Assembly (NCBI GenBank): GCA_023249395.1
Contig: JAHFCS010000017.1
Location: forward strand, 6,519-12,871
Direction of reading: 5' to 3'
DNA length: 6,353 nt
From: Gemmatimonadota bacterium
GTDB lineage: Bacteria; Gemmatimonadota; Gemmatimonadetes; Gemmatimonadales; Gemmatimonadaceae
Under the pieces are notes generated by a model. It did not search any database, was not told where the DNA came from, and saw only the letters and a program-made list of their open reading frames with translations. Position numbers and translations under genes: made by a program. Of this stretch, positions 1 to 5,352 are shown piece after piece; positions within the stretch are counted from its first letter, which is position 1; each line of letters opens with the position of its first letter.

Positions 1-496
1 TCTCCTGCGCCCCTTCGAGCTCGCGCTTCGCTGTTCCCTTTCCGTCGGCAATCTCGAGTCTCGAAATCGACGTCACACACGGGAGGCCGAGCAGCTCGGC
101 AACTATCGGGCCGACGATGCCATTCGAGGAATCGGGGGACAGCTTGCCGAAGAGGATCAAGTCGTAGCCTCCATCCCTGAGCTCTGCCGCGAGTGCGGTG
201 GCGATTGCAAAACCGTCAAAGGGAATGCGATCGGCCTGGAGGTGGACGGCGCGATCGGCGCCCATGCTGAGCGCCTTGCGAATGGTTTCCTGTACGGCGT
301 TCGGGCCGAGCGACAGGACGACAACCTCGCCTTGTCCAGCTTTTTCCTTGAGCTGAAGCGCGGCCTCGACGGCCCACGCATCGAAATCATTTATGTCGTA
401 CTTGAGCCCGGCATCGTCGAGCGAGGCTCCATCCGCTCCGATTTTGAAGCGGACGTCCATGTCCGGGACTCTCTTGATGCAGACGGCGATCTTCAA
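1..496 (-). CDS. etfB: Electron transfer flavoprotein subunit beta, 3' end cut by the window edge
   Basis: EtfB is the AMP-binding subunit of the soluble EtfAB heterodimer, which takes electrons from acyl-CoA dehydrogenases and passes them to ETF:quinone oxidoreductase. The first 165 residues are present; the family runs to about 250-260. The start is TTG (494-496), because translation from it gives the typical N-terminus MKIAVCIKRVPD, and GAGG lies 7 nt upstream. Seen in order: KRVPD (8-12), YDINDFDAWAVEAALQLKE (33-51), the ALSMGADRAVHL segment (75-86), FGKLSPDSSNGIVGP (116-130, where the family's G-x-Q-x-x-D loop sits) and AELLGLPCVT (133-142). The visible part ends at KRELEGAQE, where the family signature begins. 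The usual partner etfA would lie off the left edge. A glutaryl-CoA-type dehydrogenase 3 kb upstream on the same strand is a plausible electron donor. Family assignment is secure; the partner enzymes are inferred. Confidence 0.95.
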   Translation of the reverse strand, partial: MKIAVCIKRVPDMDVRFKIGADGASLDDAGLKYDINDFDAWAVEAALQLKEKAGQGEVVVLSLGPNAVQETIRKALSMGADRAVHLQADRIPFDGFAIATALAAELRDGGYDLILFGKLSPDSSNGIVGPIVAELLGLPCVTSISRLEIADGKGTAKRELEGAQE

Positions 497-503
497 CCCA
501 GAT

Positions 504-507
504 CCTC
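504..507 (-). promoter_or_regulatory. Ribosome binding site of etfB (fixes the TTG start)
   Basis: Read on the minus strand, GAGG is followed by 7 nt and then TTG. No ATG or GTG in the same frame lies close enough to give the conserved EtfB N-terminus, so this site supports the TTG start. Confidence 0.6.
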
Positions 508-525
508 ATGTGAAAGATTTCACAT
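508..525. promoter_or_regulatory. CRP/FNR-type palindrome in the etfB leader (candidate operator)
   Basis: The site reads ATGTGAAAGATTTCACAT: two perfect 8-bp arms around a 2-bp centre. It contains TGTGA-N6-TCACA, the consensus half-sites and spacing of the E. coli CRP site. It lies between a candidate -10 box (527-532) and the etfB ribosome binding site, so it would cover the transcription start. A bound protein there would be expected to repress rather than activate. The palindrome is seen directly; the regulator and the sign of control are inferred. TetR- or GntR-type repressors also bind palindromes of this size. Confidence 0.55.
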
Positions 526-526
526 A

Positions 527-556
527 AAGATACCAGAACCGCGCCACGAGGAGCAA
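527..556 (-). promoter_or_regulatory. Candidate promoter of etfB
   Basis: On the minus strand TTGCTC (556-551) is followed by 18 nt and TATCTT (532-527). The -10 box is preceded by TGG, which fits an extended -10. Transcription would start near 520, giving a leader of about 25 nt. The -35 match is only moderate. The position just downstream of a terminator-like hairpin supports independent transcription of etfB. Confidence 0.4.
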
Positions 557-596
557 AGAGACAAAGCGGGGTCCGGACACTCATCCGGGCCCCGCT
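551..596 (-). terminator. Rho-independent-type terminator after the amidohydrolase
   Basis: A 13-bp stem (565-577 with 584-596) contains one G·U pair and has a 6-nt loop (578-583). The arms read AGCGGGGTCCGGA and TCCGGGCCCCGCT on the plus strand. On the minus strand the stem is followed by TTGTCTCTTTG, a moderately T-rich tail; the plus-strand side has none. It lies 155 nt beyond the amidohydrolase stop and 69 nt before the etfB start. It would therefore end the upstream transcript and insulate etfB. Confidence 0.6.
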
Positions 597-750
597 CTTC
601 GCTCCGCTTGGAGGACCGCGCTCCCTCAGGGCGATGAAGCTACCGGGTAGGCGTCAGCGAAGCGTCAGTGCAGAGGGAAGGGTGCCCGCGAAGCGGTGAA
701 TGACCAGCCAAGGAGTGTCACGGCATCGCTTCGCTAATTCGCAGCTCCGA

Positions 751-2073
751 TCACGTTGACGGATCGGGAATTGTGATTCCCTGCTTCACCCGAAGCCTGA
801 TGCTCTTAACGTTCGAAAAATCAGCGATTGGATCTGCATCAAGCACCAGAAAGCTTGCTTCGTATCCCGGCTCGAGCCTGCCGATCCGCCGATTCGGAAA
901 GATCGCTCGCGACGTTTCCTCCGACCACATCTTCAGCAGCTCCGCGTTGCTGTAGACGCCCAGCGAAGCGAGGTACATCGCTTCGGGGACGGAAGTGCTC
1001 CGATAGGAATCGCTTCCGACGATCACGCGCACGCCGTGCTTCTTCATCATTTGAAGATTCCGGGTGAAAAGACTGTCGGCCCGTCGTCGCGTGACGCTGT
1101 CCGGACCTGTTGGTGAAATGCCCGCCACTTCGCCGAGAGTCGTGACTACGAACGTCCCGTGCTTCGCTGCCCGCGCAGCGTCCGCATCCGAGAGCTCATA
1201 AGGCTCGAGACGAGGAGGAAGCTTTCCCTGCCCAGTACCACGGAAGCCGGGAGTGTGGCCGATCTGATCCACACCTGCCTCGAGCGCATTCCGAAAATCG
1301 ACGGCACTCTCGACGTGAGCCATGACTCTCAGCCCGGCCGCATGCGCGCGCTTCACGATCTCCGGCACCAGCTCTGGATCGATCCCGCGCCAGTTGAAGT
1401 AGGCCGAGTCTTTGAGCCGCTTCTGGTATTCGTCGGAGTAGAGGAGCATCACCTTGATGAAGTCGGGCTTCCCCGCGAGAATGGCCGGCCACTTTCGCGC
1501 GAGGTCAGCCCGATCCGCAATGAACCAGATGAAGCCCTCTGTCGAGTTGGTATCGCTGAGCGACATTCCACCGCGATTGAGATTGCGCAGATAGAGCCCA
1601 ATCGGATGGCCACCAGGGCCAGTGAGTCCCGCGTTCGAGAACGTCACGTCAATACCAGAGGGGACATTCACGAATCCCTCGAGGCCCCGGCGTGCGCGAA
1701 GCACATTGGATGGATTCTGTCCGTAGAACACTCCGTCCTTCATGTATTTGGCGACGAGTGCCTTCGCGGTTTCGGGAGAGCTTGCGTCGAAATTATGGTT
1801 GTGCGCTTCGGCGAAAGGTGGCACGACAAAACCGCCCCGCAGGTCGATCACAGAATCCGATCTCTCTGCCGGCGCCGCGGTGAACACACCTCGCGACATG
1901 TACATCGTGCGCGTGCTGAAGCTCGAGCCGTCGAACCACTTTCCGTTGGCCAGCTTCACTGAAGGTTCGTCGGTCGTTTGGGCGGCGGGCTCCGCAACGC
2001 GCGGGTTGGCTGAATGGAGGCCAACGACCATGGCAACAGCCATGACTAATGACGCGCTCGATGCTTTTTTCAT
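751..2073 (-). CDS. Secreted metal-dependent amidohydrolase, imidazolonepropionase-like
   Basis: This 440-residue protein has the (beta/alpha)8 amidohydrolase fold and probably hydrolyses a cyclic amide, peptide or similar C-N bond outside the cytoplasm. A signal peptide is clear: MKK, then a hydrophobic stretch to about residue 19, with cleavage somewhere between 22 and 31. The usual metal ligands can be placed: HNH (H91, H93), the candidate carboxylated lysine K207 in FIKVML, H253 in MAHVES, H273 in IGHTPG and D355 in VGSDS. A composite beta-sandwich is suggested by LANGKWFDGSSF near residues 41-52 and by the C-terminal GRLEPGYEASFLVLDADP (398-415), both typical of imidazolonepropionase/prolidase-like members. 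The ATG at 2071-2073 is chosen because it gives the signal peptide; its Shine-Dalgarno is weak. The gene has its own candidate promoter and terminator. The substrate cannot be read from sequence: xenobiotic-type, dipeptide and imidazolone-type hydrolases look alike at this level. Confidence 0.9.
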   Translation of the reverse strand: MKKASSASLVMAVAMVVGLHSANPRVAEPAAQTTDEPSVKLANGKWFDGSSFSTRTMYMSRGVFTAAPAERSDSVIDLRGGFVVPPFAEAHNHNFDASSPETAKALVAKYMKDGVFYGQNPSNVLRARRGLEGFVNVPSGIDVTFSNAGLTGPGGHPIGLYLRNLNRGGMSLSDTNSTEGFIWFIADRADLARKWPAILAGKPDFIKVMLLYSDEYQKRLKDSAYFNWRGIDPELVPEIVKRAHAAGLRVMAHVESAVDFRNALEAGVDQIGHTPGFRGTGQGKLPPRLEPYELSDADAARAAKHGTFVVTTLGEVAGISPTGPDSVTRRRADSLFTRNLQMMKKHGVRVIVGSDSYRSTSVPEAMYLASLGVYSNAELLKMWSEETSRAIFPNRRIGRLEPGYEASFLVLDADPIADFSNVKSIRLRVKQGITIPDPST

Positions 2074-2129
2074 CTGCTTCGTCCCGGGCTACATGCGTGA
2101 GCGACCAGGATGGTGAAATTCCAGGGCAG

Positions 2130-2161
2130 TGCTGAATACTCAGCAGACAGCGCTCGCTGTC
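2130..2161. promoter_or_regulatory. Two abutting palindromes over the amidohydrolase promoter (candidate operators)
   Basis: TGCTGA-ATAC-TCAGCA (2130-2145) is followed with no gap by GACAGCG-CT-CGCTGTC (2146-2161). Both have perfect arms, of 6 and 7 bp. The second overlaps the -35 box and the first covers the -10 candidates. This layout fits a dimeric repressor or two proteins competing with RNA polymerase. As RNA, only the second would form a compact hairpin, and it has no T tract, so it is not a terminator. The regulator is unknown. Confidence 0.5.
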
Positions 2162-2163
2162 AA
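2133..2163 (-). promoter_or_regulatory. Candidate sigma70-type promoter of the amidohydrolase gene
   Basis: On the minus strand a perfect -35 box, TTGACA (2163-2158), is followed by two possible -10 boxes: GAGTAT (2141-2136, 16-nt spacer) or TATTCA (2138-2133, 19-nt spacer). Each matches TATAAT at three of six positions, so the promoter may need help or may be weak. The leader to the ATG would be about 50-60 nt. Confidence 0.5.
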
Positions 2164-2184
2164 CCTCCTGTTTTCAACCTTTCA

Positions 2185-2238
2185 TTCTCCGCGTTTTCCG
2201 CGTTCTCCGCGTTCTCCGCGTTCTCCGCGTTCTCCGCG
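2185..2238. repeat. Six tandem copies of a 9-bp repeat (TTCTCCGCG)
   Basis: Six units of TTCTCCGCG run head to tail over 54 bp. Unit 2 (2194-2202) carries one change, C to T, and the other five are identical. On the minus strand the unit is CGCGGAGAA. The array lies between the stop of the PLP enzyme gene (2266) and the -35 box of the amidohydrolase (2163), about 22 bp upstream of that box. It is not part of an obvious gene. Near-identity suggests recent expansion by replication slippage. Confidence 0.9.
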
Positions 2239-2265
2239 GTGAAACACGCCGTTCTACGCGGGCGC

Positions 2266-3429
2266 CTACGAGGCAATCGCGGCGAGTGAGGAACCAATAT
2301 CCTCTATCAGCACATCCGCACCCTCGAGCCCGATCGAAAGCCGCACCAGCGCATGCGGCATCCGCTGCTCATCGAGATGCGCGAGGTTGTTTCCGCGATT
2401 CGGCGAAATTACGAGACTCTCGATACCTCCCCAACTGACGCCGATACGAAATCGCCTCAACCCATTGATGAAGCGTCGGACTTCGTCGAATCCGCCGCTC
2501 GCGAGCTCGAAGCTGAACAATCCCGAGTAGCCGGTCAGCGAAGCTGACGGTTCGCCGAACGCCGGATGATACACCGCGCGCACGTCGGGCCGGCTGCGCA
2601 GATACTCCGCGACACGCAGCGCATCGGCCTCGTGACGCTGCATCCGCACCGGCATCGTGCGGAGCCCGCGCAATAACAGCCACGCATCGAACGGAGCTAG
2701 AATCCCCCCATTCAGCATGTAGGATCCAAAGAAGATCTTCTCCATTCGCCTGGCGGTCGAAATCACCGCCCCCGCGACAACGTCGCTGTGGCCGCCGATG
2801 TACTTCGTGGCCGAATGCACGACGATGTCAACGCCGTGGATAATCGGTTTCTGATAGAGAGGCGACGCCCAGCTGTTGTCCAGGCACGTGAGTACACCGT
2901 GGCTTCGCGCGACGTCGGCAATAGCCGCGAGATCGAGCGTGCGAAACAGCATCGTCCCCGGATTCTCGAGCCACACGAGCTTCGTATTTGGGCGCATTGC
3001 GCGCTCGACATCTCCTGGCTCGAGGTCGAGCAGTAAATCATGGCTGATTCCGAACCGCTCGAGATGCTTCGCGAGCTTGACGCTCGGCCCGTATGTGTGA
3101 TTGACGAACAGGATGTGGTCGCCGGCCTCTAGAAGCCCCAGAAAAACGGCGCTCACCGCAGCCATCCCCGACCCGAAGCATTTGCAAGATTCCCCCTGCT
3201 CGAGAGCGGCGAGCTTCCGCTCCAGTACCTCTACAGTCGGATTCTGTCCACGAGAGTAGACCGGGTTGCGATTCTCCGCCTTGAGCGCCTCGAGCATTGC
3301 GTCGTATGTGGGATACGCGAACAGCGATGTCTGCACGATCGGCTCGGCCATCGGTTGAGCGCCGGGCGCGCCCGGCGGGTGATCCTCAATGCAGAGACAG
3401 ATATCATCGGCGGAAATTGGCATGCGCAA
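2266..3429 (-). CDS. Cys/Met-metabolism PLP enzyme, cystathionine beta-lyase (MetC)-like
   Basis: This fold-type-I PLP enzyme of the trans-sulfuration family has 387 residues, close to E. coli MetC at 395. The most likely reaction is cleavage of cystathionine or a related sulfur amino acid in the cytosol. Visible sites: YSR (58-60, cofactor phosphate contact from the neighbouring subunit), FGSGMAA (85-91), Y113 (stacks on the cofactor ring), D184 in DNSW (pyridine nitrogen), K209 in SATKYIGGHSD (Schiff base) and R363 in VRLSIGLEG (substrate carboxylate). HTYGPS, LENPG, GYSGLFSFEL and SWGG-ESL resemble MetC rather than the ESPTNP pattern of cystathionine gamma-synthases; HSATKYIGGHSD is shared with both. 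The start is TTG at 3427-3429 or ATG at 3421-3423; GGAGG (3445-3449) is 15 nt from the TTG, which is long for either. It follows the dehydrogenase by 40 nt and is probably co-transcribed. Family is certain; substrate is not. Confidence 0.9.
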   Translation of the reverse strand: MRMPISADDICLCIEDHPPGAPGAQPMAEPIVQTSLFAYPTYDAMLEALKAENRNPVYSRGQNPTVEVLERKLAALEQGESCKCFGSGMAAVSAVFLGLLEAGDHILFVNHTYGPSVKLAKHLERFGISHDLLLDLEPGDVERAMRPNTKLVWLENPGTMLFRTLDLAAIADVARSHGVLTCLDNSWASPLYQKPIIHGVDIVVHSATKYIGGHSDVVAGAVISTARRMEKIFFGSYMLNGGILAPFDAWLLLRGLRTMPVRMQRHEADALRVAEYLRSRPDVRAVYHPAFGEPSASLTGYSGLFSFELASGGFDEVRRFINGLRRFRIGVSWGGIESLVISPNRGNNLAHLDEQRMPHALVRLSIGLEGADVLIEDIGSSLAAIAS

Positions 3430-3442
3430 AGGTCTGAGCCGA

Positions 3443-3449
3443 CTCCTCC
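3443..3449 (-). promoter_or_regulatory. Ribosome binding site of the MetC-like gene, unusually far from its start
   Basis: GGAGGAG is read on the minus strand in the 40-nt gap after the dehydrogenase stop. It is 13 nt from the TTG at 3429 and 19 nt from the ATG at 3423. No closer in-frame start exists, so the TTG is slightly favoured. Both starts give nearly the same protein, differing by two residues. Confidence 0.45.
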
Positions 3450-3469
3450 CGGGTCAATGTCAGGCACCG

Positions 3470-4648
3470 CTATTCGAACGCCGATAGCCCCGTCACCGCC
3501 TGGCCGATTATTAGTGTGTGTATGTCGTGGGTCCCCTCATACGTGTAGACACTCTCCAGGTTTGCCATGTGACGCATCGCTGAGTACTCGGCGAGGATTC
3601 CATTGGCGCCGAGGAGACGACGGGCTTCGCGGGCGATGTCGGTCGCGATGTTGACGTTGTTCCGCTTGGCCAGCGACACCTGCTGCGGAGTGAAGGTCCC
3701 CGCGTCCTTGAGGCGACCGAGGTGGAGCGCCAGCAGCTGTGCCTTCACGATCTCGGTCACCATATCAGCCAGTCGCTGCTGCTGAAGCTGGAAACCGGCG
3801 ATCGGCTTCCCAAACATCACGCGGTTCTGGCCGTATGCGAGCGCCTCCTCGTAGCACGCGATAGCTGCGCCAACCGCTCCCCACGCAATTCCGTATCTCG
3901 CCTGCGTGAGACACATCAACGGACTCCTGAGTCCGGCTGACTTCGGGAGAAGTGCTTCGGCGGGCAGCCGCACATCCTGGAACACGAGCTCGCTAGTGTC
4001 CGACGCCCGAAGGGACAGTTTCCCCTTTTGATCCTTGGCCTTGAACCCCGGCGTGTTGGTCGGCACGATGAAGCCGCGAATCGAAGTATCCTCCTTCGAG
4101 TCGCCGGTCTTCGCCCAGACAATCGCTACCTGCGCAGTCGAGCCGTTGGTGATCCACATCTTTGCGCCATTCAGGACCCAGCTCCCGTCACTCTTCTCGC
4201 GCGCGCGCGTGATCATTCCCGAGGGATTGGATCCGTAGTCGGACTCGGTGAGTCCGAAGCAGCCGATGATCTCGCCGCTTGCCATCTTCGGCAGATAGCG
4301 GCGCTTTTGCTCCTCGCTTCCAAACGCGTAGATCGGATACATGACGAGTGCGCCCTGCACCGAAGCAAACGATCGGACGCCAGAGTCGCCGCGCTCCAGC
4401 TCCTGCATGATCAGACCGTAGGAAACGTTGTTCAGTCCCGCGCAGCCGTACTCCTCGGGGAGATTTGCGCCGAACACGCCGAGCTCCGCCATCTGCGGCA
4501 CGATCTCCTTCGGGAAGCGACCTTCTATATAGTATTTGCCGATCACCGGGAGGACGCGGTCGTCGACAAAGCGGTGAATGCTGTCACGTACCGCGCGCTC
4601 CTCTTCGGACAGCACGGAATCGATGTTGTACATGTCGGTTGTTGGCAT
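3470..4648 (-). CDS. gcdH: Acyl-CoA dehydrogenase, glutaryl-CoA dehydrogenase type
   Basis: This FAD enzyme oxidises an acyl-CoA and hands the electrons to ETF; the family reaction is glutaryl-CoA to crotonyl-CoA plus CO2, in lysine, tryptophan and dicarboxylate breakdown. The 392 residues cover the complete three-domain fold. Diagnostic positions match human GCDH: E85, R92 and S93 in LER-GDSG-VRS (human E87, R94, S95, which bind the gamma-carboxylate of glutaryl-CoA) and the catalytic base E371 in YEGTHDIH. Other family segments are SVQGALVMYPIYAFGSEEQK (96-115), FGLTESDYGS (131-140), WITNG (165-169), LSLRAS (211-216), ARYGIAWG (250-257) and LLGANGI (345-351). The ATG at 4648 has no Shine-Dalgarno but has a TATCTT box 8 nt upstream, which suggests a leaderless message. 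It leads a two-gene unit with the MetC-like gene. Whether this particular enzyme decarboxylates is inferred from the family. Confidence 0.93.
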   Translation of the reverse strand: MPTTDMYNIDSVLSEEERAVRDSIHRFVDDRVLPVIGKYYIEGRFPKEIVPQMAELGVFGANLPEEYGCAGLNNVSYGLIMQELERGDSGVRSFASVQGALVMYPIYAFGSEEQKRRYLPKMASGEIIGCFGLTESDYGSNPSGMITRAREKSDGSWVLNGAKMWITNGSTAQVAIVWAKTGDSKEDTSIRGFIVPTNTPGFKAKDQKGKLSLRASDTSELVFQDVRLPAEALLPKSAGLRSPLMCLTQARYGIAWGAVGAAIACYEEALAYGQNRVMFGKPIAGFQLQQQRLADMVTEIVKAQLLALHLGRLKDAGTFTPQQVSLAKRNNVNIATDIAREARRLLGANGILAEYSAMRHMANLESVYTYEGTHDIHTLIIGQAVTGLSAFE

Positions 4649-4656
4649 TGCGGGGA

Positions 4657-4662
4657 AAGATA
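4657..4662 (-). promoter_or_regulatory. Candidate -10 box for a leaderless dehydrogenase transcript
   Basis: TATCTT on the minus strand ends 8 nt before the ATG at 4648. It fits TAnnnT and equals the -10 candidate of etfB. Transcription would begin at or within a base or two of the start codon. No good -35 box is visible about 17 nt upstream, and no ribosome binding site precedes the ATG, both common for leaderless genes. Confidence 0.35.
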
Positions 4663-4798
4663 TTCAATCAGACTGGGCCGTGTTTGCCGTTTTCTCGTAC
4701 CTTCCGCGCAGCTAAGCTGCTGTGGACCGCCGCGAGCAGCAATCCCTGCGCTTGCAGCCCGTTCAGCGCTTTCGTAGACTTGAACGACAGACATTCGC

Positions 4799-4803
4799 GG
4801 AGG
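4799..4803 (+). promoter_or_regulatory. Ribosome binding site of the small lipoprotein gene
   Basis: GGAGG is 4 nt before GTG 4808 and 10 nt before the in-frame TTG 4814. Either start is possible and they differ by two residues. It argues against the shorter start at GTG 4859, which has no such site. Confidence 0.5.
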
Positions 4804-4807
4804 CCTC

Positions 4808-5236
4808 GTGACGTTGCGTCGTGCGGGGCTCGTGGCGGGACTCGGTTCCATCGGACTAGTGACGCGGCTCTGCCTCGGAGTCGTGACCGGGACCGGACTT
4901 GTGTCGTGCGGCGGCGGCGGCGGTGGCGGGGATGGCCCGACGGCGCCGTCGATTTCCTGCAAGGATGCGCAGTGGAGCTTTATCGGCGGGAATCAGACGC
5001 CGAACATCTCATTCGTGCTCGGATGTTCGGGCGGCCTCGACTTCACAATGAGCAATGCGCTGCGCGATCAGTTTAGCCGTGTGACCGCGTACGACTACGA
5101 ATACAAATGCGCCAATGGAACGCAGCGCAATACAGGGCGCGTCTCCAACATCCAGTACAACAACCTGGGCCAGGCCTTGTCGTGGGATTTCACGGTGAAC
5201 GGCACGCAGTGCGGGCGCGTGACGATCACGCCGTGA
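4808..5236 (+). CDS. Small secreted lipoprotein, unknown function
   Basis: I do not recognise this 142-residue protein. The N-terminus has two arginines (4-5), a Gly/Leu/Val-rich hydrophobic stretch and a lipobox, LVSC, with the lipidated cysteine at C34. Seven glycines (35-41) and a DGPTAP linker follow. This is the usual design of a flexible tether for a lipoprotein on the outer face of a membrane. The mature domain (about 50-142) has four cysteines (C51, C73, C101, C135), enough for two disulfides, and short polar, aromatic beta-like stretches (WSFIGG, YDYEYKC, SWDFTVNG), suggesting a compact beta fold. The GTG start is favoured by GGAGG at 4799. An internal GTG (4859) would give a tighter 17-residue signal ending at the same cysteine. 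It is divergent from the dehydrogenase with 159 nt between starts. Lipoprotein call good; role unknown. Confidence 0.75.
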   Translation: MTLRRAGLVAGLGSIGLVTRLCLGVVTGTGLVSCGGGGGGGDGPTAPSISCKDAQWSFIGGNQTPNISFVLGCSGGLDFTMSNALRDQFSRVTAYDYEYKCANGTQRNTGRVSNIQYNNLGQALSWDFTVNGTQCGRVTITP

Positions 5237-5341
5237 GGCCTTGTGGCTTGGGTGCCATCCATTTGCCCAGGTGCTAGATACCGACTAAGACAGGCCCCCT
5301 CCACGCGTTGCGCGCACCCTGACAAGCGCGCTGGAGTGGAC

Positions 5342-5346
5342 GGAGG
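5342..5346 (+). promoter_or_regulatory. Ribosome binding site of the cysteine-pair protein
   Basis: GGAGG is followed by AACTGT (6 nt) and ATG 5353. This near-ideal spacing is the strongest evidence that the next ORF is translated. CTCCA (5299-5303) just upstream could pair with TGGAG (5332-5336) around a GCGCGC self-complementary stem, placing a hairpin a few bases before this site. Confidence 0.6.
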
Positions 5347-5352
5347 AACTGT

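Larger units (their letters stand above)
497..750. other. 254-nt intergenic region between the amidohydrolase and etfB
   Basis: The etfB-proximal part (497-596) holds the ribosome binding site, CRP-type palindrome, candidate promoter and hairpin listed separately. The rest (597-750) has no credible ORF. It contains GCGAAGCG twice (657-664 and 688-695) and its complement CGCTTCGC at 727-734. Either copy could pair with that complement in an 8-9-bp stem with a long loop. The inner GTGA/TCAC pair (696-699 with 718-721) would extend the shorter version. I recognise no riboswitch or small-RNA family here. Confidence 0.5.

Noticed and set aside
597..720. Riboswitch or structured leader upstream of etfB
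   Set aside because: I looked for conserved cores of common riboswitches on both strands and found none, and a terminator-like hairpin and separate promoter lie between this region and etfB.
1159..1962. Long plus-strand open frame (267 codons) opposite the amidohydrolase
   Set aside because: It is fully antisense to a gene with complete catalytic motifs, its translation is rich in Arg/His with no domain-like segments, and high third-position GC readily creates such frames.
2185..2238. CRISPR array
   Set aside because: Units are 9 bp and directly adjacent with no spacers, so this is a simple tandem repeat.
4708..4720. GCAGCT-A-AGCTGC palindrome between the divergent genes as an operator
   Set aside because: Short, GC-biased and not aligned with a convincing promoter on either strand; the single-base centre also cannot form a hairpin.
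4028..4777. Plus-strand open frame (249 codons) opposite the 5' part of the dehydrogenase
   Set aside because: Antisense shadow of a securely identified gene; no recognisable protein features and no ribosome binding site of note.
4543..4962. Minus-strand frame with a proline run, a candidate start for a gene upstream of the dehydrogenase
   Set aside because: The proline run is simply the reverse complement of the glycine codons of the lipoprotein, and the frame overlaps the dehydrogenase start in another frame.
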